Positions 12,816 through 23,544 of a stretch of DNA of 64,000 bases are shown piece by piece. The stretch spans positions 14,238,809 through 14,302,808 of the forward strand of contig JANVCC010000062.1 in NCBI GenBank assembly GCA_025345505.1, read 5' to 3'. A program made the translations under genes and the position numbers. The DNA comes from Todiramphus chloris collaris (Eukaryota > Chordata > Aves > Coraciiformes > Alcedinidae). Below the pieces are notes generated by a model. That model was not told the DNA's origin, did no database searches, and saw only the letters and a list, made by a program, of their open reading frames with translations. Each line of letters opens with the position of its first letter. The stretch's first letter is position 1.

Positions 12816-13615
12816 AAACATTCATAAGGTAAGTTCCTACAGGACAAAGTCTCTTTCTGTATGGAATCCACATTTTGAACTGCTCCAATAAGAGAATGTC
12901 TGCAGTTCCATGAAACCTCAAAGCTCTCTGTGGTATTTCCATCACCATTACTCTTGTCCTAAAAGCATTTGACTTGACATCCCTTACTGCTGGTGCCACC
13001 ACACACTCAGAGGCAGCAGGGCACAGTCTGGGCCTTCTTGTGCTGAGATGTGAAAAATCAATTGAATCCCCAGCAGATGGAATCATTGGTGCAGAAAGTG
13101 ACTAAACACTAACAGTTATTCTGTGATACCAAAGTCCTGAAAGAGGATACTGCAAACACATCTACTACAAGAAAAAAAAAGGTGATTTAATTTAAAATAA
13201 CTCTCTGCATGGCATTGTTATTTTGGGTCTCTCTCCTTTTACAGAGATGCTACCGTTAAGTGGTAAATTAAGAATTTCTCCAAGTATTTTCTATTCACTC
13301 ATAATGCACAGACATACGATACAATATGGTATGATACACATTAATATATGACATTATAGCATCACGATAGTGGAACATACAGAATATTTCTATTTCCTTA
13401 CCATTATGCATGAAAAATAGACAAGGCTGACAGCAGAGTCTTTACATACTGTGACAGGAAACATGATTTTTATTTCTACTCCAAACTTGGGTGATTCTAG
13501 GTTCTGTATGCCTACTTTACTAAATAATGTCTAATTATTAAAACCTGCTCATACTATCTATGATTTACAATTTAGTCTTGGGTATGAATAAATTTGGCCT
13601 GACTCCTCTTTCTTC

Positions 13616-13636
13616 TTTTTTTTTTTTTTTTTTTTT
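13616..13636 (+). repeat. Poly-T run (T21)
   Basis: Twenty-one consecutive T. Simple homopolymer, possibly the complement of an old poly-A tail, but no element body could be identified. Confidence 0.95.
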
Positions 13637-14601
13637 CTCCTGTCATTCTCTGTATTTTCAGATGATTTTATCAGCATCTTCTCACCTCTCCAATTCTTTG
13701 TTTCTCTCTTTCACTTCACATATTGCCTTGTGGATGTATGCTAACATCCAGCTGAGCTGCAAGGAGGATTTTTTTAGTGTACTCTCTGTTTGTGTCAGTC
13801 CTATTATAACATACTCAGGATGATACATTACACTTGAAAGCTTCTAATATAAATATAAAGAAGTCATATTATCTATTCCCAAAAGAATGTTAATCATAAT
13901 GATAATCATATACATATTTGGGAAAAAAAAGGTCCAACTTTGTATGGTTGAGCATAGGAATAGATGTCAGAAGATACACATTATAATCTAGGCTTTTGCA
14001 CAAGCAATCTTGCAGCTGCAAGGAAACAATTTCATTTTCTTTACTAGTTTAGTTTACCTGTCAACATGTGTTAATAATACTGGCCTAATTGATTGGGAAA
14101 TGCTTGATTTAACTTATGTTTATAAAGCCTTTGAAAACATTAACTATGCCAGGCTAAAGAAGTGCAAAGTATTATCAGCTGTCAGTTTTGTTTTATTGAA
14201 AACATGTTTACTGAACACTCATCAAATTATTAAATTGGTGGAAAGGAGGAGAGAGGAGAGAGGAGACTCATTTGAAACAGAATATATTGGAGCCTGAGTG
14301 TGATGCAAGGCAGCAAACTTTTGCTTGAAATCTTCATGATCTACTCTTCCTCACCTGCTGTGTGAATCTGCAGCATACACACACAGAGACTGGTCAAAAT
14401 GAAACATTCTCATTTTAAATTATCCAGCCTGCTGTATAGACATTGTGCTGAAACTATACTGATGTTAATGGTATGAGGTCAATTAACTCTGATCTATAGA
14501 CAAGCACTAGCTCCCTAATTTAGTGGAAAAAATAAACTTCCAGCAACCTTGAACACTGCCTGTGCCCACTCTCTGTGCTTCCCGACAGACTTTATAACAG
14601 A

Positions 14602-14615
14602 GCACACTCTAGCGG
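14602..14615 (-). promoter_or_regulatory. CTCF-like motif
   Basis: On the minus strand this reads CCGCTAGAGTGTGC. That fits most positions of the vertebrate CTCF core (CC, YAG, R, K, final G-C) but departs at two positions of the GGC block. It is a single-motif match without occupancy data. Confidence 0.25.
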
Positions 14616-15149
14616 TCTCCAGAATGCCAAGAAAGCTGAGCACACAAAAATACAGTCAAACAGAACAAATGGAGTCATACATTTTGCTGTGGAATATGAC
14701 AGACTGGTTCGGCTCATGGCCATGGTTTCCAGCAATTTGAGAATCTCTGGTCTAAAGACTGATGATGTTCAATGTTTGCAGTTTCTACTTTCTGTAGCTT
14801 GCTTCTCAATCAGATTATATAATGCTTTATAAACCAGCTGGGACATTTTATGAGGAAAAAAAATTCATGTCACTAGATTAACCAGTTTGAGATCATAATT
14901 TATCTCTAATGGCCTTTCTTTGACAACAAGAAAACAAAAGAAAATTAAAGCTGATAGAGCTGTTCTAGTAATGTCAAAAGTTGGCATTCTTAATCAGTCT
15001 TTAACTTAAAAGCAGTCCTTGTCAGAATAACGATAAAGGCATCATAGACATTTTGCTTTTCATCTGTCTGACACATAAATCAATGATCCAAAACCCAAAT
15101 CATTATATACTTTTTTTTTTTGTGAATATAAAACAAGCCAGCTTGTCTA

Positions 15150-15500
15150 CATTTTATATTCCTCTTTGACAGGATCGGTTATACCATTTCTCTGAGCACT
15201 CACAGCTGAAATTGCTCCCTCCTCCCAGTTATAACACTGACCCCGTTTAGAGAGCACATCACAAATAGATGCACTGAAATCAGTAGCCTTTTCCAGGGTG
15301 TGAGCTGACATAATGGGCGGCTTTGCTTTCTCTTGGGAGCAAGCACTCTCTTTATCACTAGGACAAATGACCTGTAGGAGAGGTATCCAAGGCTAGACGC
15401 TCGATTTCCTTAAAAATGCCAGATCAGATCATAACACATTACTGTGACTCACTGTGCTAATGACCAAGCACTTCGATTTGCAGGGAAAGCATGAAGACGC
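15150..15500. promoter_or_regulatory. Candidate regulatory block
   Basis: A mixed-composition block in AT-rich surroundings, with an Sp1-like GGGCGG just after TGACATAAT (about 15309-15322), a TGACTCA-like AP-1 motif (ctgtgactcactg, about 15443) and several CpGs, which are rare in this window. No open frame spans it. The regulatory role is inferred from motifs and composition only. Confidence 0.2.
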
Positions 15501-15742
15501 ATCAGACTGAAGCCAAGCTCTGTATATGTCACTTTCTAAGCAGACACACTACTTTTAAAACTTCATTTTCCCTTTCAGTACGCAGCTTTGAAATTCATAG
15601 TTACAGACAGACCAAACCACTTACGTTATCAATAAGCAAGACTTCCCTTACAGCAATTATGACCTGTTAGAAATGGTGTAAATGCTGTGGTTTTCGCATC
15701 AGGGAAGGGTGGCTTGCAGCTCTCAAGGGGGCTCTTCTAGGA

Positions 15743-15798
15743 TTCTTTACTTTTGATATTTTTATTTTCTTTACTTTTTTGATATTGAAAAAATATCA
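15743..15798. repeat. Direct and inverted TTTGATATT repeats
   Basis: The unit TTCTTTACTTTTGATATT is repeated about 25 bases later with two extra T. TGATATT at about 15780-15786 and AATATCA at 15792-15798 form a short hairpin with a 5-base loop. A local slippage-type duplication. Confidence 0.75.
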
Positions 15799-15817
15799 CC
15801 CTACTCTGGGAACAATT

Positions 15818-15958
15818 GAAGGTAAATTAAGAAAGAGGAGAAGAAAGTAGAGAAGGAAAATAAAGATGAGATGATAGAATATGGGACAGAGAGAAAATGG
15901 AATTGAAAGCAGAAGATTAGAAATGAGTAATTAAAAGGAAGTAGTAGAAATAAAAAAA
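15818..15958 (+). repeat. Purine-rich, C-depleted tract
   Basis: About 140 bases of A and G with some T and only two C. The opposite strand is pyrimidine-rich, so the minus-strand frame through it (15801-15986) translates to a phenylalanine/leucine-rich product. That product is a composition artefact. Confidence 0.8.
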
Positions 15959-15959
15959 C

Positions 15960-17808
15960 ACCCTTATTTTCTCTTTGATGCTTCATGTTAAGATAACAGG
16001 AATCTTAGAATACAAAGGAAAATACTAAATATCCACAGTGAACAGAACAGCTTCCTGAAGAAAAAAAAATACAGAAGAAACCTATGAAATTAGAAAGACA
16101 GTACATGCAGAGGGAAGGAAAAATATAAAGGTGCAACATAAGGACACAGGTTTTCACATTGGTCACCAGTTCAATAGCCCTGTAACCACAGACAGACACA
16201 TTATGGAAACCTAGATCAGAATTGCCCACCAGACATTCAGTCCATGAAACACTTAGAGCACTGAAGTAACCAAAACTCTTACTGTGATAAATAAAAATGC
16301 ATTGGAGGCAGAGAGCAAAGGAGAATACTGTATTGTAGTTCCCACAAAGGAGATATTTTAGGTTAAAGTCCTCAGAAAAATCTCAGAAACTGTACCCCCG
16401 TGCTCTACAAGTTAGGGAAATGTTTCTTTCTGCCAGCTTTTCTGACACCCTGACTTTCCATCCAAAGACAACAAGATACATGAAAGCAGAGAAAAACAGA
16501 GACTTCAGTTCAAGCTCCTTTGATAACACAGCTCTTAGGATGCATCATTCTTTTCAGTGAATGTGTTCACAAGCTTGTATGTATTCCTCAGTGTAGTGTT
16601 CAAACATGTGCTAGAGGTAGGAAAATACCCAAATGTGTTGCCAAATTAGGAGCATAGGTGTAACAGTGTTCACCTCTCCTCATGTCAGATAGATTATATT
16701 TACTTCCAAGTCTGAGGAATCTGTGAGAAAATGTTTTGAACCTTTGAACTCTCAGTCCTACGCTGTTTTTAGAAATTCTCATTATCTGAACTATTCTAAA
16801 AAACCAGTGTTTGAACTTAAGTACCTATTGCAATGAAAAGCTGCTAGGGCAATGGACCATGCAGATTATCTGTCTCCTTCCTCTGCCAAGGGTATTAGTC
16901 TCCTGCTTACTGTGCTTTTATCTGTGTTCATCCTCCAAACTAAATTATTTGAAATTATGGCTTTATCTTTGACTACTTGAAAAGCTTTCCTATTGTTTCC
17001 AACTTCAGGCAACTTCTTAATGGACCCCATTTTCTATGGAAATAAATAATAGCGATAGAGAAATAGAACAGGTTTGGTAAAGCTGGTTATAGTCAGTACA
17101 AGTCTTAGATTTCCAGGAACAGAAATTAGGAATCAAAATGAAACTTTTCCAGATGTTACTTTTTAAGACAACTTAAACCCACTTATTTACCATTGAAAGC
17201 TGATGATAATGTTTTCTCTGTATATATTGCATTCTGCTGAAGTTAAAGCGAGACCAAGTTCTAAAAAGACATTTTTATCTGATGTAAACAGCTTTTTAAA
17301 GAGAGTCTCACAAAAGCATTTCAGAATGGTACACACCACTGCCAGATAACAAATTATCAAAGCCTTGTGGTGTAGTCTTGTTTTTCTTGAGCTGATAAAG
17401 AGTTGTGCTTGCTCTGTTTTCTTGCTGTTGCCTTCACACAATAGCATGAAAATTCCTCTTAATCATATTTATATGGAACAAGAGATTGCTTTCCATTTTT
17501 AAAAAGCTGAATTACCCTTTTTATGAAGCTACTGAAAAACCACAGTCACAGGAAGTTTTGGAGACAGCAGACAAGAGAGAGGGAAAGGAAAGTTCAAGTG
17601 AATTTAACGTAAAAATGGAAAATAAAAAGAAAAGCAAAGTTATGTCTGCTTTACTGTTTATGTGCAAATGAACATTCTTTTCCTTCCTTAGCATGTTCTT
17701 GGTGTTTAAAAGGGTGCATGTACTAGAAACCAGTTGGTATATCTCAGGGAAAGATAATAGCACTTCAATGTCTGTATGTAAAGTTAGAAGTATGAGGTTT
17801 TATGCAGA
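15960..17808. other. Non-coding stretch, nothing recognised
   Basis: No recognisable repeat or gene. The largest frame is 86 codons (minus, 17187-17447), with no domain. Confidence 0.55.
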
Positions 17809-17847
17809 CATATATATATATACACACACACACACATATATATATAA
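17809..17847 (+). repeat. (TA)n(CA)n(TA)n microsatellite
   Basis: Alternating TA, CA and TA dinucleotides over about 39 bases. A compound microsatellite, probably variable in length between individuals. Confidence 0.95.
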
Positions 17848-20800
17848 GGGCTTCTTGGTCCCACAAAAAAACCTTGGGCATGGGCAAAATATTTTTCCTT
17901 TTCTACAAAATACCCACCACATATCTGGATTTGAGCAACACAATTTCTCTTCCCTAGAGTCAGCAGGAAATAGATTCAGTAACAACATATGAAGAGTACA
18001 GAATATAGATCAGTCCTTGTTAAGTTTATATTTGGTATGAGTGTCATGTTAGAGAAAATGCACGAGCATAAACTCTCCAGACAGCAGATTGTCATTATTA
18101 GCTTTTTCCCAAGCATGCCTGTCACACTTGTTTTCAGACATCCTAATGAATCAGAAGCACATTCAAATACATTAAATAGTGAGACAGAAGCAGGCAGGTC
18201 AGAGGAAGATCTATAGGTTGGATCCTTCACTCCTAAGAAAAGAGAAAAAAAAATCCCATACTTACTCTTACCCTCGGTAAACTAACAGGTCTTGTTTGTT
18301 TTTGAAGAGCTTTTTTTCATTCTAAATTGCTGCCTCTATTGTGCTTTCCTTGATACCTCTTGTGTAAAGGTTGTTACTGTTTACCATCTTACAGTGATAT
18401 GTTACATTTGACTGAGCATAACTTCTGTTATTTATACTGGTAATAATATTTTGCAATAATTTTTTAGCTGAAATTGTTTATTACTTTTGGGTTTGGTTTT
18501 TTTTTTTTTAAGTTAATACAAGTGTTTTGTTTGAACTTTGGAAATATTCATGCTGATAGCATTTGCCAGAAATATAAAAATTAGCTAAATACCAAATACA
18601 GCAGTTAAACCCAGATTTTTTCCAAGCCATAAAATTATTTGCTAAGCTTGTTATGTAGATGTTTTAAAGATCTGTGTTAATTGTGCCAGTCTTTTTTAAA
18701 AAGCCCTTGAGTTTGTGGAAAGGATATTTATGCAGAGTGAGTGGTCTTTTGAATTAAATGTACATACAGCAGCAGTGACTAGTGGCTAAGGTGCCGAGTT
18801 TGGCTAAGTATCCACACAAACCTATGGAAACACATGTTTCATAGCTGTAGACAAAGATAATGACATGCAAGGAACTACTATTCCAGAAAATGATATAGTC
18901 TTTCATCCTTAATAACCAAATAAAAAATGGGAAGTCAGTACTTGGGAGCTACTCTGGCGAGCAGATCTCCAGGAAACAAGTTTCCCTACAGACTCTTCCT
19001 TGATCTTAAATCTTAACGTGAAACATTTATATGCATGTAGCACCTGGCCAGAAGACGTAGGAAGGCACTTTTATCACACTGGCTGTATTTCTTTCTTAAA
19101 TAATAGATTTCCTCTTTTTTTTATCCCCTCTCCTGGAAACAGAAGACATGCTCAGTAATATTTCTGAAATTTCTTTCTGTGTTTCTTTTTGTTTTTTGGA
19201 ACAATCATGGAAACCATTAACACCCCTCCAACTATCTGGTGCTGAATTACATCCCAATTTTTGAAAGCAAAACTAAGTAGTCAAAATAAGTATTATTTGG
19301 ATGAAGAAGTATTAAAAAAAAAAAAAAAAAAAGCAAGTGTTAAGATTAATTCAGGGCTAATATGCCACCCATGTTTCCTTGAGATCCAGGCACAAGGATA
19401 CACAAAGCACACACTAACTAGGTCCAGATGAAACTACACGAGTCAGTTGAATTGTATACAGTATTTTCCCAAAGGCATCCCACAAGAGTGAAGAACAGCA
19501 GTATCTGAACCTTAAATCACTGCTCCAAAGTATTGCCAGCTTCACAGTGGTTGATTCACTTGTGTCTTAAGCCATATCATGTGTATGTTAAGTCTGGACA
19601 TACTGCAGCTATATCTTTGTACTCTTCAAATTATTATTGTTGTTATCTGCCTCCTTAGTGTAGCATCTAATGTTGTATATGCAAACCTCTGTGATAACAG
19701 CATAAAGCAAACTCTATGTACATGCTGCCACTGAAGCAAATATGGAAGCACACTTAGAATCAAATGAGAAGTAGCTTAGTGTTATGTGTTTATTTGTTTC
19801 TGCCTGGATGAAAATGAAAGGGGATTTCCACATGGATTTTATTTTTTTTCAGTATTAATATTTTCTTTACTAACAAGAAATCCCCAAATACATTATCCAT
19901 TAAGAACAACATGTCTTTAGTGCAAGGGCTGGGAAAATAAATTTTTTTTCAGTGAAAACTCTTCACGTCTTTCTCAAAAAACTTTGATTTTGCTTCAGCT
20001 TTGCAAGTAAGTCCTGCATTTCAGCTGAGAGCAAATTAGGAAAAAAAAAGTCCCTCAAACTAGATTACTCAAAACTGCAAACTGGGGTAGTGGTTCATTT
20101 GAGTTCTTGGTCATGGCTCCATTGCTACTGTGATACAAAGAGAATTTTCTGTGGTTTGAATGTGAGAACATAGACAAGAGAAACTGAAAGAAATTTTTAT
20201 ACTGGTTAATTTTATGATCTGGAACATGTAGACTATGAACATCAACCACCTCTTACTGACTGCATCTCAACTTTTGTCCATTTTCCACGATTCCCAGAGA
20301 TTTGAGAAATAAACATTGAAAACATCACAAGTACAGAGGAAAAACAGCTATCGAGACTGCATACAACTCAGGCAGTTAAAAATGCTATTAGGTTAAGACA
20401 AAGCAAATGAGGAAATAGTGGAAAATTCCACCCTAATTTTTGCTTCTTACTACATCAGAAGTCTTTGCTGTAAAGTGTGAATTAAACTTGAATCACATAA
20501 GATTAGGATTTGAAATGAGAAAAAAGCATCATCTCTCTTCTCTGCAACAGGAACAGAACATGAAATACCTAAAAACATTTGGGGTTAGTACAGCTCTTAT
20601 GACATCAGTCCTCTCTTCAGCTGATTTTTGTAGATTTGCATATGTGTAGAAGAATAACAAATAATCCTCTTTCCTGCCTTCCCTCGTGTAAGAGTGTATT
20701 GTTCCCAGTTAACATTTTGGAACCTGAGGCACAGGGCGTTCTCTGCACAAGCCAGCAGGAAATTGGTACTCCCCCCTGTGCTGTCTCTGATTCTTTCAAT

Positions 20801-21130
20801 GTCTTTAAGAGTGCTCACCCATTTTTCTCCTTGGCTCAGGAAAGAAATTTCAGAAAAATCAGCAAAAGTGAAGCCGCTAATTTTTCAGTTAGACAGTTTT
20901 CAATGTGGACAGGTTAAGCTACCAGTAAGAATTTAGCGATAATGAGCCAGCCATTGCAACTAGAGGCACAGAGGTACTTGGTCATCCTTGTGAAATGCTG
21001 CTATGTTCCTTATGCTGGTATGTAGGCAGTGTTAGATGCTTTAGAAGGAGATTCAAAAAGAGCCCAGCATAATCAGCAGAAAAGCCACTGCATTTTGCGC
21101 CAAATAAAGGGAAGTGAGCATGGCCCCAAC
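17848..21130. other. Non-coding stretch with poly-A/T runs
   Basis: Contains T13 at 18497-18509 and A19 at 19314-19332. Frames of 60-99 codons overlap on both strands (for example 17976-18230 minus and 20636-20917 plus) and none resembles a known protein. Confidence 0.55.
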
Positions 21131-21137
21131 ACAGAGA

Positions 21138-21200
21138 GCGATAGCTTAGCAGCTGGAGCATTCTTCTGGGACACAGGTCTAAACCCATTCAGTTCATAGA
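21138..21200 (+). repeat. Possible tRNA-like SINE head
   Basis: GATAGCTTAGCAGCTGGAGC (21140-21159) resembles a tRNA A box and GGTCTAAACCC (21176-21186) a B box, as in tRNA-derived SINE heads. The A-to-B spacing is about ten bases shorter than in a tRNA and no tail was identified, so this could be chance. It is not a functional tRNA gene, since no acceptor or anticodon stems form. Confidence 0.3.
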
Positions 21201-21239
21201 AACCTCAGCCTTCCTGGGCAAATATCACAACCACTAAGC

Positions 21240-21473
21240 AGCTGAACAGAAAGCAGCATGAACGTGAGGAAATATGTCTTTACTTCAGGGGCAACAGAAC
21301 ACTAGAATTTGCTGTCCAGAGAGGCTGTGGAGTCTCCTTCTCTGGACATATTCAAAACCTGCCTGGACGTGATCCTGTGCAACCTTCACTAGGTGACTCT
21401 GCTTTTAGCAGGGAGGTTGGACTAGATGAACCCCAGAGGTCCCTTCCAACCCCAACCATTTTGTGATTCGATT
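21240..21473 (+). mobile_element. CR1 LINE fragment, 3' end
   Basis: The 3' end of a CR1 non-LTR retrotransposon in sense orientation. Diagnostic stretches are the GAGAGGCTGTGGAGTCTCC block (about 21320), the GCCTGGACG...ATCCTGTGC block (about 21361), and the terminal GTTGGACTAGATGA...AGAGGTCCCTTCCAACC followed by a degraded ATTTTGTGATTCGATTC tail, where intact copies carry short ATTCTRTG repeats. It is 5'-truncated as usual, with no reverse-transcriptase sequence. Several substitutions and small indels show an old, inactive copy. Confidence 0.95.
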
Positions 21474-22174
21474 CCCTCTCACGCATTTTGCAGTTTACTC
21501 TAAGAACAACGCAAGGCAGAGCACAGGAGCTGGGACAGGCAGAGAAACCCCAACTTTATGAACAGTGAGAATCCCTAGACATGCATCTTTCTGGTACTAC
21601 GTCATTTGAGGCAGTTCAGATCATAGTCCAAAACAGAGCTTTAAATGTCTAGGGACTCCTCATGCAGATTAATATAGGCACACATAGAAACTGGGTAAGT
21701 TGAGCGTCCACCTGAGTATGGAGTTGCAACGCTTTAGAATTTGGGCAGAGGCAGCCTTGAGGGCAGGCACAGAGATGAATCCTAAGACCCTAATGTGAAT
21801 TGACCCCCAAAACATCACTGCTCAAGGTAGCTTATTTACCTTGATAAACGCACTTACAAATATATCTTTATAGTGAAAACAGTTGCTTAGCATAAGGTTA
21901 TTTCCTGCTCTCATTAAGCGCTTAGAAAAGCAATTGCAAAGTCCTGTTCCAGCACTTTCACAGACAGTCCAAAGGCCTGTCTTGGTACATCCTTTTCAGG
22001 TGGAGACAGCAAAGATTGCTTCATAGCAGTATTCCTTTCTCAAAAGGAGCAAAAGAGGAGTTGGCAATGGTATCCAGCCTCTGAATTGATCAGGCTGTTA
22101 ACTACTAGAGACTAAAAGAAAGGCCAGGTTTATGGCCAAGACATTTGTTTGGTGCTCCATCTAATTCTTGGTAC

Positions 22175-22326
22175 TAACTCAACTTTCTCTGTGAACCTGG
22201 GCGACCTGCCTATCAGTTTCCTGGTTATCCAGCTATAAAGTGGGAATTCAGAGTGCCTCTATGTTTCCTCTCCATCTGCCAGGTCTATTTTCATTGTAAA
22301 CATTGGGCAGCAAATGTCTTCTATTA
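22175..22326 (+). mobile_element. Ancient MIR-type tRNA-derived SINE relic
   Basis: Heavily mutated but recognisable. TCTGTGAACCTGGGCGAC is followed by ATCAGTTTCC and then CAGCTATAAAGTGGGAATTC, in the order of the conserved core of MIR-type SINEs (TGTGACCTTGGGCAAGTC, then CTCAGTTTCC, then CTGTAAAATGGG). The following TCTATTTTCATTGTAAAC and GGGCAGCAAATGTCTTC match the tail segment of amniote tRNA-SINEs (TATTTAGATTGTAAGC, GGGCAGGGACTGTC). The comparison is from memory of these families. Such elements predate birds. Confidence 0.65.
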
Positions 22327-22405
22327 TTCATAGACTAGGGTCAGACGGGACTGGAACACCTTCTCGTCTGACCTCCTGCATACCAGAGGCTATTATGTGT
22401 ATATA
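22327..22405 (-). mobile_element. Ancient amniote CR1 fragment, 3' end
   Basis: Read on plus, TTCATAGACTAGGGTCAGAC, then GGGACTGGAACACC, then TCTGACCTCCTGCATA, followed by AGGC, matches the reverse complement of the 3' end of old amniote CR1 copies (common in turtles and crocodilians and present as relics in birds). It abuts the MIR-type SINE directly. Only the terminal ~80 bases are left. Confidence 0.75.
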
Positions 22406-23485
22406 AAATACACAGTGGGGAGCTGATCACAAATGGGGTCTCCAGGTGCTTTTTCAAAAGAAAAGAAATAATAATATTAACTCAATTCACAACCATCACC
22501 TTCCTCTATACATCCAAAGCACTGGGCCTACTGAGAACTTTGAACAAATTGTTGTTTTTATAAAGCTAGCAAACTTCTGCATGTTTCTTCCTTATTTTGA
22601 AAGCTGTTTCAGAAGACAATTTTTTGAAATGCAAATTACTGAAAAGGTTCATAAACATTAGGATATTTCAAAGATAAGCTACTTGAACACCCCAGCTCCT
22701 GAACTGGTAATTGTAGCACATAGCACTAGTGAAATGGTTTCTAAAGTAAATATGAGAACAGCTTTAAGAGAAAGTCAAGTCTGGAAATCAGTTAAATCAT
22801 CTGGGCATGATGCATAAAACCTTGTAAATCAGACCTTTGTAGATTAACTTATCCCAGTATATATAAGGCTTTTCCAAGTAAAATACCTATATTCTCATTG
22901 TTGACATAAATTGGCAAAGAATGAGTAACTGAAATTTCACCAAATCACAATCATGCATTTTCAGGTAATGTCCTTGGTGGCATCATTTCCTTTCTGTAGG
23001 TTTATAATGGAGTATTTAAATGGCACTCAACTTTGTTTAGGAGAGGATCAAATAAAATTCAACTTCACGAGAATTAAGTTTAATTCTCATTTCTCCTGAT
23101 ATAAAAAAAGAAAACTGAAATTACTCAAAGTAGTAGCAGAATTTTCATATCTTACATCTTGAAGGAGTGGAAGAAAATAGCACAAAAAAAAATACTAGGG
23201 CAAGAAATGTGACAGAAGGCATCATATACATACTATAGCATCACCTGTTTGTTCATTTTATAATTGTATTACATGCTGCCATCGTGTCAGCTCTCAGAAA
23301 AAGACCATTATATTGACAAAGACAGTAATTCACATTGTTTCTTATCCAAGTATGTGTGTGCGTGCATTTTTTCTCAGGCTTTTCAGTCATTGTTTAAGGA
23401 ACTATGATCATCTTGGTGTCAAAATATAAATTTGTAAGATCCAATATATATTAAGGGAGTGAAATAAGGGCTTGCAGCATGTAAG
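22406..23485. other. Non-coding stretch, nothing recognised
   Basis: AT-rich sequence between old retroelement relics. It holds a perfect 20-base interrupted palindrome at 23069-23088 (arms GAGAATTAA and TTAATTCTC around GT). No frame resembles a protein. Confidence 0.6.
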
Positions 23486-23489
23486 GGTT

Positions 23490-23543
23490 CAAACATCATG
23501 ATTTGATCATCCCCTCTGGACCTAAACTTTGTGATTCTGTGAC
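23490..23543 (+). mobile_element. CR1 3'-terminal relic
   Basis: GATTTGATCATCCCCTCTGG, ACCTAAACTTTGTGATTCTG and GTGA resemble the last ~45 bases of a CR1 (GATGATCC...CTGGCCTTAAACTCTATGATTCTATGA). It is short and diverged. The tail with the ATTCTGTGA repeat is the best evidence. Confidence 0.6.
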
Positions 23544-23544
23544 A

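Larger units (their letters stand above)
12816..15149. other. Non-coding stretch with short simple repeats
   Basis: Holds a purine-rich (GGAGAGA)n patch at about 14238-14268 and T11 at 15111-15121. Frames of up to 95 codons were judged to be chance. A CTCF-like motif at 14602-14615 is listed separately. Confidence 0.55.

Noticed and set aside
15801..15986. Phe/Leu-rich minus-strand frame resembling a transmembrane protein
   Set aside because: Produced by the purine-rich tract read on the opposite strand.
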